Source of the DNA: Meandrina meandrites | Lineage: Eukaryota; Cnidaria; Anthozoa; Scleractinia; Meandrinidae | Direction: 5' to 3' | Length of the DNA: 64,000 nucleotides | Assembly: GCA_963693305.1 (NCBI GenBank) | Contig: OY855904.1 | Location: 39,251,417-39,315,416, forward strand | Shown: piece after piece, positions 54,595 to 64,000 of the stretch | Position numbering within the stretch: position 1 is the first letter of the stretch | Layout: every line of letters begins with the position of its first letter | Made by a program: the position numbers and the translations under genes | Notes under the pieces: model-generated | Database searches by the model: none | What the model saw: only the letters and a program-made list of their open reading frames with translations | What the model was told of the DNA's origin: nothing

Positions 54595-55550
54595 GCAAGT
54601 GACCAAAAAAATGATCAGTCAATTTTACTCACCTACATTGTGTGTTATAAATTAAGCTTTGGGTATCACAATGTCTGGTTTATATCATGGATTGCCCGAG
54701 TTAATCAGTTTTCCAACAAGTCGAACTGTGGCCAAGCAGTCAAGTAGTCTTTTTATAAACTGTGAAGACGAAAGTGTGGTCGAAAGCGGAAAACTTCAAA
54801 ATACACTGCCATAGTGAAGCAGATGCATGATAATTGAGATTGCTTTCTTCCATGGTACATGTTGATGCATGATCTACTCTGAATTGTTCTGTTATTTAGA
54901 ACTGATATCTCTGTCCAGCCGTATAATCATTACTAGCGACACCCGGTTTTTAAAATAACTTTTATAACATGACATACCACTGCAGCAAAAAGATAAGAGA
55001 ACTTAGAATGGTGTATTTATTTTATTCCACACAAAACAAATCATTCAAAACAACATCATGCCAAATGAGGTTTCTGTTTTGAGCTGTTGTGTTTTAATAT
55101 ATATTTACTCAGAATTATTTTTTTATTAATAGCTGGCTGCATCATGGTTTGTCTCATATTTCCTTGCAATACAATTCTCTGTATATTTCTTAAAATTATT
55201 TGATTTTTAATTAATTAATTTCTTTATGTCTTTATTGCAACCACCACACAAACAAGAGAGTCAAAGTCATTTTAATTGGTTTTCACACCTTTATTAATTT
55301 CATACCATTGAAGTGCACCAGAAGCATTTTGTCAAGATTTCTATATTCAGTTAAATGCAAAAGAGTTAATAACAAAGAGCATAATTTACCTGTGGTCAGC
55401 AGTGTTTTTTGTGGTTTATTGTAATGCAAAGGACTGGTTCCAACGCTGTGGGAATGTCACTTTTATATTAAAACCCTTAAGTTTCGAAACGTTGGGGTTT
55501 TAATATTTCGGATATTAATTGAGTGTAGGTAAATGATGCAAGTCGCACCA
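54595..55550. other. Non-coding stretch
   Basis: AT-rich; no exon or repeat border recognised. Confidence 0.35.
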
Positions 55551-56770
55551 ACAACAATCCGAATGAACAGACGAATGAAACGGTCTAGCATGCGCAAAAG
55601 CCCATGCAGATACGAACACACAGACTGAGCAGACGGGTGCCGAAATGGCGAAAAGCATCCAACGAGTGATTGTCTAAAGGGATTAATTTTTTAAGTTCTG
55701 GTGTTTGATATAGATTGCATCAACGGACCCCCGAATGAACAGACGAATGAAACAGCCCAGCATGCGCAAAGCTCATGAGGGTCTGGACAAACAGACTGAG
55801 CAGACAGAAGCCAAGAAAGCAAAATACATCCATACATGACTAACTTAGGAGATTTATAGTTTTTAAAAATTTGTGGTTTAGGATGCAAAATTTTAATCAA
55901 CAAACCACCGAATGAACAGACGAGCAGAGCAGCCCAACATGTGCAAAAGCCCATGCAACTCTGAACAACCCGACTGAGCAAACAGAGGCTGACGGCCCAA
56001 AACAACATCCATATTGCGATTTACCTGAAGAGGTTTAATTATTTATGAGAAAATAATTTTTGTTTTGTGTTTAATGGCTATTTGGGTTAGTTGGTGATTA
56101 AATTTTTCAGCATAATTTGTTGGGTTACAGAGATAATGAGTTTGTTTATTTTGTAGGTAAGGGATTCAGATTGCTCCAACAGCAAGCCGGACGAACAGAC
56201 GAATGAAACATCCTAGCATGTGCATAAGCCCATGAAGGTATGAACAGACAGACTGAGCGGGCGGAAGCCAACGGCACAAAATGACATCCATCTATGTGAT
56301 TGGCTAGTGGGTTTTAGTTTATTATGTTTATATTTATATTAATTTTATTTTCCATTTTTGTAGCCTTTTTAACTAGGTGAGTGATGGGAAAAAAAAAAAA
56401 AGTTGGGGGGTATAGATATGTCAGGTTTAATTATAAACGTATGATTAAATTTTACAAATGGTTAATCGAACGAGTAGATTTATGAAAAGGTTCTGCATTT
56501 AAATGTTAAATGTGATTTTGAGGTTTTGTTGCCTTAACTAAGCAGAAAATGTTTCTTGTGATTGTTAAGTGAAGGACTAGTTGTATTTTCTTAAATACTT
56601 TTTTGAAAGTAACATGTTTTTCGGTTCTTATGCTTTGATGTAGGTGGAGGATGCGAATGATAACTGGAAGGTCAGTGGAACGACCTAGCATGTGCGTTGT
56701 CCAAGAGGGTACAAATACGTTAAACAGTTGAGCAGATGGAGGAGGTAAAGGGTTCCGAAAGTCTAGAAGA
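55540..56770 (+). repeat. Irregular array of ~5 related ~110-bp units with diverged spacers
   Basis: Cores start at about 55561, 55733, 55910, 56189 and 56662 (spacings about 172, 177, 279 and 473). Each core has CGAATGAACAGACGAATGA, then AGCATG(C/T)GCAAAAGCCCATG, then AGACTGAGCAGAC and AACATCCAT. Upstream of each core is a T-rich run ending in TAG (for example TTTATTTTGTAG). Spacers are not alike. Frames across cores contain stops; the 105-codon minus-strand frame (55691-56008) simply spans two units. The fifth unit is the most diverged. Confidence 0.7.
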
Positions 56771-56799
56771 GCAATTGGCAATATGGAACCACCCATGGC

Positions 56800-58075
56800 A
56801 ATTTGGACTGATGGAAGATGGCCAGGCTCTATGCAGGCATATATATGATTTTTTAGATGACTCGATACATGGATAAATTGGATGGCACGCTAAAAGTTCT
56901 CCCGAAAAAGGGGCCGGGCTCCAACTCACATAAAGTGATATTAAGTGGCCTTTGGACTAATTTCCCTAAGATTTTTATATTTTGGTAAAATGAAAGACTA
57001 GTTTCAATGCGTTGGGATGCGATGAGGGTACTGTTGTTTTGCTGATCAGTTAATTACATGGAGGTTGTCTTTCCCATGCAAATTACGGACACATGGTTTG
57101 CAATATCTATTAAGGTGCCAGTTCAGAGAATGCTTTTTGATAAAATTTTAAACATGTTCTGGAAGGTTGTCTGTCCCATAACATATTCTATCAAGACAAA
57201 GGGGACGATAGAAATGTACTCATATTATCCCTTTTTTGGTTTTCTTTTTGTTTTCCTTTCCGCGTCTTTTTTTACTTTAAAATGCCCTTTCATTGGTGGA
57301 CTTGGAAATATAAATTTATATGTGCAACTAGTTATTATATTTTGTTTATTAAGTGTATCGATGCAGAAATAAAATGACATTTTGTTTAAAGGCTTTTGAA
57401 TAATTTTTGTGTTAGAGCCCTTAATTCACCTGCAATTAAAGTTAATTGCGCAGCAAGCTGCTTGGCCCTTATACATTTCTTATCAAGTAATTCTTGTTGT
57501 CTTTTTTTGTCGTTTTGTTTTCTTGTACTTTTCCATTTTTTCGTTTAATTTCTTTTTTAACATTTTTTCTTTTCTTAGTTTAAACTTCTTCTTCTTGTTC
57601 TGTTTTCTTGGCCTCTTTTAGCTCTTTCCATTCTTCTTTCCTCGGGAATCCTATCAAATGCAAATCACAGGAAAATCTTTGAAACAATGTCGACCTGCAT
57701 TAGCCTCTGCTGCAAGCTAGTTCCTGTAGTCCAATACCCGGAATACAAATAGGGTCTACTATTGCCATGGAAGGTCTACTATGCTTCTCCCTCACCAACC
57801 CAGGAGCCCTTGTATGTTAGGCCACCCATTATTTGACCCAATTAACTTGTTGCTGGAATGAGGGTATTGTATTAACAAGTGCTGCAGTTGAAAACAGTGA
57901 CTTGATAAATTGATGAGATAATGGTATTTTCATGTGGACCCTCCACTAAAATTTTAGACCTTTCAAGGTGTTGTTTGTTACAAAAGAATCCTTAAAAATC
58001 CCTGTTTTTAGTATTGATCTTTGTTGAACGTTTTTTAGTTATGGATTCTTTCTTCTGCCTTACTCAAGAACAGAA
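56800..58075. other. Non-coding stretch
   Basis: T-rich frames encode hydrophobic runs (57058-57372, 57409-57621) without any recognisable family. No exon supported. Confidence 0.4.
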
Positions 58076-58079
58076 CTGA

Positions 58080-58716
58080 CCCCCCCCCCCCCCCCCCCCT
58101 CCCACAGCACAGTGACTGGGTCAACTTATAAGTACAAATGCCCAATAATGGTAGACAAAGTTTACACCCATTAGGCCACAAAGTTTCACATGAAAATGAA
58201 CACTACCCTGATAAGGTAAACGATAACTTACTGATGACTATGTTACCACTTCAAATAAAACCAGCAAACATTTCTATAAAATAACAGATCTTATTTGTCA
58301 ACCCGGTGGGGGGGGGGGGGGGGGGGGTTCTTGACAGAATCTCGGGTAGGGAAGGTGCAGCCCAGCTGCCCAAATCCTGAACCTGTTTAAGACAAGAATA
58401 TCTGATTTCTGATACCCCTTCAAGACAATTGTTGTTAGCATAATCAAATATGAGTTAAGCTTGGTGTGAATACCAAAGTCAACAGAAGTCAACACTTTAA
58501 GGAAGGACTTGCAAAAATTCAGCTTGTGGCAAAATTTGTATAAACAAACATATATGCTTATTCTGTTTAAGACATTGGCCCGTGTAGAGATACCCTGTTT
58601 AAGACAAAAAGGGGTGAAATAGATACCCGGTTCAAGACAAAAAATCCTGAAAACCATACCCTGTTGGGCTGCACATCCCCATTAAGCCCTTATACGGGAG
58701 TGCCCCCCCCCCCCCC
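58080..58716. repeat. Homopolymer C20, G20 and C14 tracts with GTTTAAGACAA repeats
   Basis: C20 at 58080-58099, G20 at 58308-58327, C14 at 58703-58716. Between the last two, CTGTTTAAGACAA or CGGTTCAAGACAA recurs at about 58383, 58565, 58592 and 58630. The frames here (58298-58657 minus) are repeat artefacts. Confidence 0.8.
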
Positions 58717-58889
58717 AGGTTTGTCAAGCTGTTGTTGTTGATTACGATTCTGCAAGCAAATGCCCATTGGTGTAGACCAAAACCTTGAAATAAATACTGT
58801 GTTGTAAGGTCAGCCCTAGAGTTCACATCACCAATTACTGTCTCGTTAAAATAACTAGCATGGTACAACTGTTTTCTTTTATTTCCAAC

Positions 58890-59000
58890 CTGGACATCAT
58901 TGACATTCGGAATGTGTGCATGTTTCAAATCTTTCACTAAAGAATCCAACTTTCGTTTGATGGATTTTTTCTTCTCCCACAAATCCACTTGCATGTTTGC
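58890..59000 (-). CDS. Unidentified gene, internal exon
   Basis: 111 bases, 37 codons, phase 0. The acceptor is CTTGATACAG before GCAAAC; the donor candidate GTCCAG before GTTGGA is weak, so the 3' border may be further on. It reads ANMQVDLWEKKKSIKRKLDS and LVKDLKHAHIPNVNDVQ, a lysine-rich amphipathic helix. It joins in frame with the exon at 59458-59517, giving WKNKGDPFTKL followed by ANMQVDLWEKKK. I do not recognise the family; small coiled-coil adaptor proteins look like this. Confidence 0.6.
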
Positions 59001-59457
59001 CTGTATCAAGAAATATAGAGAATTGAATGTCTCTTGATGACAAGATATGTCTGTTGACATGTCGACAGCTTTTCTTATTCCAATACCGTTGTCACGAGTC
59101 TTTTAAATAAGAAAATAGCTATTTTGGGATGAACTTGCTTTATACTGCAGCAAAAATATATCTTCTTGTTGGAGGCAAGGGACATGCGGACGCCCGAGGA
59201 AACAGGTTTTACTCTGACTGGTGTTTTTATGGTGAAATCTAGCCGAAATGGAGAGCGTATGTGATTTTTGCTCGTGTTAAATAAATCCAAAAATCTGCAG
59301 GTTCCTAAAGCTATTCGTTTCAAGGGCTACGACTTGAATTAGAAATAAATTTGATGATTTGTAAGTTCAAAAACTGTTAACAACAAGAGCCGTGAGATCC
59401 TTGCTTTCGCATAAACAACATGAACATTTCAACTTAAAAGCGGTCAAAATTACGTAC

Positions 59458-59517
59458 CAGTTTAGTGAACGGATCTCCCTTGTTCTTCCAACTTCGCTGA
59501 ACATTTCGTGCATTTTT
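59458..59517 (-). CDS. Unidentified gene, exon upstream of 58890-59000
   Basis: Twenty codons, KNARNVQRSWKNKGDPFTKL, ending at a good donor (AAACTG before GTACGT), phase 0. Directly upstream in the same frame is TAG, preceded by 22 codons from ATG at 59586 (MADASFPAKFIKVIDQLQWS and two more). Either a 33-base intron (GTAATT to TTATAG, also a multiple of three) removes codons 13-22 and the stop, or the true upstream exon lies elsewhere. The intron to the next exon is 457 bases. Confidence 0.5.
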
Positions 59518-59589
59518 CTATAAATTAGACCATTGTAATTGATCAATTACTTTAATGAACTTTGCCGGGAAGCTTGCGTCAGCCATTAG

Positions 59590-60200
59590 GCCTCGCGGGG
59601 AAAATCTTATCATCTTCGCCCGATCTGGTTAGATATATAGGGGTAACAAATAAATCTCATGGACTATTTTTAACATATGTTACAACAAATCCCTCGATAG
59701 TCCAAACTCCTTTGTTAATGAGCATTTCCGATCGCATTAGGTTTTTTTCACTTCATCTCACTTCGCGGGTGTCACGCAATCATGGCTGCTGTGCGCAATT
59801 TGACACCAAGGAAATGCGTTTAAACTCACTGATCATTTTTTTTGAAGGGTTATGTTACTTATTTTCATCACCAACAAAAAGTTTAAAGCCATATCAACGT
59901 CATATTTGCCCCTCGCTGCTACATGTTGTTGGGATCTAATGTTATCACTTGTCAAAGAAACACAACCTGTCATTATTTATTCGCGTTTTGAATCGATCGA
60001 TCGCTACATTTTCCGTCTTTTTGTTCCTTAGCCTTTCTTTGCTGAAAAAAATTTGGTATCTTTACACAGCACATAAATACACTTCCACATACCTTGGGTC
60101 TTTTCATCTTCATATTTTAAACTTCTCGGTCAATCATCCGAATAAACTTTTTCGCCGCGATCAATGTTTACATAACATTCATACTTCCCGGGTTTGGTTA
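59590..60200. other. Region upstream of the unidentified gene
   Basis: Holds a 125-codon and a 103-codon plus-strand frame (59562-59939, 59949-60260) without family signature; they run antisense to the start of the exons above. Probably promoter and intergenic DNA. Confidence 0.35.
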
Positions 60201-60202
60201 CT

Positions 60203-60278
60203 CGTGACGTCACGATGGCTCCGCGCAATGTCCGCGCAATCTCCAAGGCCACTTATATAAGTTGACCCCTCCCTCCTG
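60203..60278 (+). repeat. End fragment of the CRE-bearing repeat (copy 3)
   Basis: TGACGTCACGATGGCTCCGCG (first 20 bases conserved with copy 1) to AGTTGACCCCTCCCTCCTG. TATATAA lies between. Only this end of the family is kept here. Confidence 0.6.
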
Positions 60279-60523
60279 CTCGTGTTCGATGCCGCCATTT
60301 GGGACGTGTTTCCGCTGTTTCAAAGGCCTGCAGACCTAAAGAACATTGTTTGTTTACACGTTGCTAGGTGCGACACTCGTCCCAGACTTCCGGTTTCTCG
60401 AATATTAACTTTTGAGGACGGGAGTGACTATTCAGCACTCAGTTGATGTTGTGAGACTTCTCATTTTTCCATACATGAAGTATAAATCACACTTAACATT
60501 TTTTTTCAAGTTAAAAAAAGTGT

Positions 60524-60600
60524 CAACAGTAGGATTTGAACCGGGGCCGTCGGATTACCGCGCGGGAACGCTATCCACTAGGCTATCGACGACCAGCTGC
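60524..60600 (-). repeat. tRNA-like sequence, probable SINE head or tRNA pseudogene
   Basis: On the minus strand: GTCGTCGATAGCCTAGTGG (A-box TAGCCTAGTGG), then CGTTCCCGCGCGGTAATCC, then CCCGGTTCAAATCC (B-box GGTTCAAATCC), and TGTTGACA followed by TTTTTTT, a polymerase III terminator. The acceptor ends can pair 6 of 7 (two wobble), but the T-stem pairs poorly, so it is not a working tRNA. It is a different family from the SINE at 23190. Confidence 0.55.
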
Positions 60601-60637
60601 AAGAAATCGTAAAATTTTGGCTATATATCCTAACCGC

Positions 60638-60795
60638 AATATAAAGCTAACCGCAAGCAAACTAAGCTAACGTAGGCTAACCGGAGTGCTTTTTAGGCTA
60701 AACGGAGTGCTAGTAGGCTAACCGGAGTGCATAGTAGGCTAACCGAAGTGTATAGTAGGCTAACCGCAGTGCTAAATAGGCTAAAAGTGCTGTTT
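60638..60795 (+). repeat. AGGCTAACCGGAGTGC repeat array (copy 2)
   Basis: The leader AATATAAAGCTAACCGCAAG is followed by six units of TAGGCTAACCGGAGTGC, 17-22 bases apart. Less diverged than the array at 21735-22030. Confidence 0.85.
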
Positions 60796-60799
60796 TGTA

Positions 60800-61400
60800 T
60801 TCACTACATGAACTGAGTGTTACGTGGTATAAAAATGTCATGAGGTGTCTCCCTATTGTCTCACAACATCAACTGAGTGCAGAATAGTCACTCCCTTTTG
60901 AGGACTTGGGAGAAGTTTCAAATCCAATATGGCTTCCACGATGCAATCTTTGCTCGAACAATCAAAACAACCTCACAAAACAGCTACCCAGAAGAAAATA
61001 TCGCCGAGAAAAGCCGATAAATGGATAAAAATCCTAACAAACGACCCATTCCCCACTCGGAAATGCCACTGACTTCCGGTAAATAGACGAATTTTAGCTT
61101 CATCGTGCTTGTCTCCTCGTGCGTATTTTGTCTCGAAATCGATAGTTTTATATATTAGGAGCTCTAAGGATCATAATAAGAAAAAAATTGGGGGAAACGA
61201 AAATCCAAAATTTTGCCTGGGCAAGTACCTTAATTAGTTTTCTTTTATAAGCCTGACCAGGGTGCACAATAGCCAGTGTACGGGAGTCTAGTTATTTGAG
61301 GAACAGCAGAAAAACCGGATAAGCGTGAGGAACAGCGAGTGGGAACATGGTAACCGGTCGTTTCGATATACTGATACAAATAACGAACAACAGATCAGAG
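60800..61400. other. Non-coding stretch
   Basis: Includes two copies of a phrase TCA.CAACATCAACTGAGTGC (near 60436 in reverse sense and 60861). No gene recognised. Confidence 0.35.
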
Positions 61401-61408
61401 GTCGGTTG

Positions 61409-62151
61409 CTGTTGTTTAGGATCTTGTAGCTAATTAGTCATGCATCGTTTTAAGAGATTGTATGGAAAATATTCCTGTCGCAATAAAGTTTTTGTTTGGA
61501 CTCACCTTAGTTACATCTTTGCTATTTCTCGTGTTTTTATAGTGTTTCAGGCGTCCTAGCTGCCGAAGGTGGATTTTTCCGAGCAAAGTGGTTTTCCACC
61601 TTTTCCAGGTGGAAAACCTGTTCTCTATCGAATATATCGCAAAGAGATACGTGTGGCTGCCGCGTTCTTTGTTTTTATTTGTGTTGTTTTATTTGCGAAT
61701 TCATTACTTCGTCATTCGTATTGTTTGTGTACTTATCGTGCTTTCGTGCTATTTATATTCTGTTAGGTTTTTTGTGCATAATTTCGCTTTGTTTCCTAGT
61801 TTTATTTGCGTAAGTTTTAGTTTTAATTTTCATTCTCTATCGACGTTCTGTACCGTTCACATCGAGTTTTTCTAAGTTTATTCATCGTCCTTTCGTTGCT
61901 CTCGTTCCCGTAGTCATACAACGTTTGTAAGTATCTTTAGTTGTTATTTTCTGTTATGCCTTTTATCTTGTCAATTTCAGCCGTTAATTTAGTATTTTTA
62001 TCGTAACTTGTAATTTTGTTATTTCCTTTAGCAACCGCACTATCGCCGCATTATCTTCGCTTTATCATTGCATTATCATCGCATTTTCGTCGTTTACCTC
62101 GTGTGGTTTTTAAATAAAGGTTTGCGTGTGTGAACAAGTTTGACTTCTACA
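61409..62151 (+). repeat. Candidate 5' LTR / leader of the BEL/Pao element
   Basis: The DNA before the Gag-like ATG shows LTR-like features: a TGTTG start near 61409, T-rich body, AATAAA at 61482 and at 62113 followed by GT-rich sequence, and a possible CA end at about 62150. Without the 3' LTR, which lies beyond the window, the borders are guesses. No convincing primer-binding site was found. Confidence 0.35.
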
Positions 62152-62165
62152 TTCGTTGAAACGTT

Positions 62166-64000
62166 ATGGATCCAATCGCTGATATTGGGATTATTCAGGA
62201 ACGAGACATCGTGGAGAGCGGTAGTTTGGAATATACGGGCGCAGCCGGTGGAATCGGAGTATCAAGGACAAGGCAGCGTACGGAAAAAGGAAAGGCGTAT
62301 ATCGCTCACCTAAGATGGACAGATTGTCATTCAATCGGCAAAAGAGTTGTACGGCTGATAAACGAAATCGATTGTCTAACGAGTAACGAGGAAAATGTGA
62401 ATGTCGTAGAAGGAAATCTTACATCATTTCGTATCACGGTGGAAGAGTTAAAAAGATGCGTCGCCGCACTGTTGGGCGATTTGGAAACTCAGGACGAGCT
62501 GAACATTGCTAACGACTGGTACGCAGAGCAGAACAAGCAAATAAATGACTTCGTAGAGAAAACCTTGCGTTGGATTTCGGCAGCGAAAGAGAACATCGAG
62601 CAGGGCTTGGAAGATGGATCTCTTGCTAGTACAAAGCATACCCGATCGTCGCATCGTTCTAACACGTCATCTAAACCTTCGATCGCTACAAGTAGAGCGA
62701 AAGAAAAGGCAAAAGCCGCCGAGTTAACGGCTAAGGTAGCCATGCTGGAACGTAGACAGGAATTAGAGAAAAGAATCGAGAGGCTACGCTTGGAAGAACA
62801 GTTAGCGCTTGCTCAAGTTCGTGAACGCGTTTACGCAGAAATTGAAAGTGGCGCCAAAGAGGATTTCAGCCCTCCGCCGAAATTGCCTACGGAAACTCTT
62901 CGTGTAGGAAAAACGCCACTTTCTGGTCCGTCACTTCGCACTATTTCAAGTGCCTTCATCACTCCGAGTGTATCGTCAACCATGCCTACCATCCCGAGCG
63001 ATTTCGCGGGTTTTCACGATGCTCCTGCAACACAAATGCCTCCAAAGCTGAAGCAACGTCCGAAGGTAAATCCGTTCGCAACTGAGGATGACATTCAGCA
63101 AAGTTCAACGCCGATACCATATAGAAATTCGAATCCCTTCGCAGCTGAAGATTTCGTCGCTGAACTCCAACAAGGGACAACGCCCATGTCACGTGGAAAG
63201 TCGAACCCTTTTGCAGCTGAAGATCACACCGTCGATATCCAGCAAAGCACAAGGCCTGTTCAATTTTCGAGGTCTAACCCTTTTGTAGCTGAACCTTGCG
63301 TCGACGTCATGCACCAAAGTACGAAGCAATTTTGCGACGTTCTTCAGAAACAGAACAAGTTGACTGAACTGTTGGCTGATCAACAACGACAAAGTTTGCT
63401 GCCCACGTTGACATTGTCTGCATTTACTGGTGATCCTCTGGAGTATTCCACGTTTATTAGAAGTTTTGAATCGCAAGTGGAGGCTAAAATCAGCGCGAAC
63501 GATGCTCGTTTACAATACTTGGAGCAATACTTGCAAGGACAACCGAAGGAGCTTATCAAGGGATGTCTTCATCTGGATAGACACAGTGGTTACCTAGAGG
63601 CTAAGAAGCTGTTAAAAGACAAATATGGTGACCCTTACAAGATATCGAACGCTTACATTAAGAAGATTAATGAGTGGCCCCACATCAGGGCAGGAGATGA
63701 GCCGGCGTTAGACAGATTCTCCACCTTTCTCACCCAGTGCCGGAGTGCCATTTCAAGTTTAACCTTTCTATCCATCCTCAACCATCCGCACAACTTGCAG
63801 AGTATGGTTACAAAGCTTCCATTTCCGCTTCAAGATCGTTGGCGCCGAGAAGCGAACAAGATGAGAGTATCTGGAGGGGCAATTCCCGCCTTTGCCGATT
63901 TTGTTAACTTTGTCAATGCAGAAGCAGGGATTGCAACCGACCCAGTTTTCTCACGAGAAGCCCTCCGTCGCCTAGATGGTTCTTCAGACCGACCTGACCG
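62166..64000 (+). CDS. BEL/Pao-type retroelement Gag-like polyprotein, start (runs off the right edge)
   Basis: Open for 611 codons from ATG at 62166 with no stop, cut by the window end. Residues 1-175 are an unassigned N-terminal region. About 178-229 is a charged coiled coil (ERRQELEKRIERLRLEEQLA). About 300-375 holds four NPF-centred repeats. From about 412 comes the DUF1759-type domain found in BEL/Pao elements: LPTLTLSAFTGDPLEYSTFI, YLEQYLQGQPKELIKGCL, LLKDKYGDPYKISNAYIKKI, then WRREANKM and a C-terminal FVNFVNAEAG. Zinc knuckles, protease, reverse transcriptase and integrase should follow outside the window. The long intact frame suggests a young copy. GC content and codon use are more even than in the surrounding AT-rich DNA. 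Confidence 0.88.
   Translation, partial: MDPIADIGIIQERDIVESGSLEYTGAAGGIGVSRTRQRTEKGKAYIAHLRWTDCHSIGKRVVRLINEIDCLTSNEENVNVVEGNLTSFRITVEELKRCVAALLGDLETQDELNIANDWYAEQNKQINDFVEKTLRWISAAKENIEQGLEDGSLASTKHTRSSHRSNTSSKPSIATSRAKEKAKAAELTAKVAMLERRQELEKRIERLRLEEQLALAQVRERVYAEIESGAKEDFSPPPKLPTETLRVGKTPLSGPSLRTISSAFITPSVSSTMPTIPSDFAGFHDAPATQMPPKLKQRPKVNPFATEDDIQQSSTPIPYRNSNPFAAEDFVAELQQGTTPMSRGKSNPFAAEDHTVDIQQSTRPVQFSRSNPFVAEPCVDVMHQSTKQFCDVLQKQNKLTELLADQQRQSLLPTLTLSAFTGDPLEYSTFIRSFESQVEAKISANDARLQYLEQYLQGQPKELIKGCLHLDRHSGYLEAKKLLKDKYGDPYKISNAYIKKINEWPHIRAGDEPALDRFSTFLTQCRSAISSLTFLSILNHPHNLQSMVTKLPFPLQDRWRREANKMRVSGGAIPAFADFVNFVNAEAGIATDPVFSREALRRLDGSSDRPD

Noticed and set aside
55561..56260. Box C/D snoRNA cluster in the five-unit array
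   Set aside because: CTGA is present in the cores, but no consistent RTGATGA C box or terminal stem was found.
58298..58657. 119-codon minus-strand frame ending in poly-Pro
   Set aside because: Built from the GTTTAAGACAA repeats and the G20 tract.
60524..60600. Functional tRNA gene
   Set aside because: The T-stem does not pair and the anticodon arm is unclear; a SINE head or pseudogene fits better.
1..64000. CRISPR array, bacterial operon or integrated virus
   Set aside because: No regular repeat-spacer array, no ribosome-binding-site operons and no viral structural or replication genes; the only reverse-transcribing element recognised is the BEL/Pao-type Gag at the right edge plus the worn relics.

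Overview
This is animal nuclear DNA and fits a stony coral or close anthozoan best. The grounds are: AT-rich, low coding density; exons of a few tens to about 200 bases separated by kilobase introns with GT/AG borders; a long intronless TRIM gene with RING, two B-boxes, filamin and NHL repeats (a family expanded in corals); tRNA-derived SINEs; a BEL/Pao-type retroelement; TTAGGG-type interstitial telomere repeats; and very many short palindromic DNA transposons. I see no bacterial genes, operons, CRISPR arrays or rRNA. The species call is inference. Everything here was read by eye, with no database search. || Layout. 1-5.3 kb: a worn retroelement ORF1 relic (2424-3400), the last visible exons of a minus-strand Caprin-family gene (about 3778-3963 and 4194-4412), then nested palindromic MITEs. 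5.3-16.7 kb: the 12-kb Caprin intron, holding MITEs, a tyrosine-recombinase relic, a 1-kb long-TIR element (7467-8482), a perfect 47-bp hairpin, interstitial telomere repeats and a 1.3-kb foldback element (14446-15765). 16.7-19.7 kb: two more Caprin exons around a 1.4-kb TTAA-flanked element. 20-31 kb: SINE, microsatellites, a 2.3-kb foldback element, twin TTAA elements and a repeat ending in a CRE motif. 32.1-34.3 kb: the only complete gene, a TRIM-NHL protein. 35-47 kb: SINE, minisatellites, a deletion derivative of a PIF/Harbinger transposon with a piece of its transposase, and a possible small minus-strand gene near 46 kb. 50.1-51.3 kb: a second foldback copy with an exact 9-bp target duplication. 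55.5-56.8 kb: an irregular array of about five related units. 58.9-59.6 kb: two linked exons of an unidentified minus-strand gene. 60.5-60.8 kb: a tRNA-like SINE head and a tandem array. 62.2 kb to the right edge: the Gag-like start of a BEL/Pao element, cut by the window. || The genes do not form a pathway. Caprin (an RNA-granule protein in better-known animals) and the TRIM-NHL protein (a predicted E3 ligase, often RNA-binding in its family) both suggest post-transcriptional control, but nothing here links them functionally. Most of the structure in the window is the debris of at least eight families of non-autonomous transposons. Several can be delimited exactly by their target-site duplications: TAA for the Harbinger, TTAA for three longer elements, and 9 bp for a Mutator-like MITE family and a foldback family.
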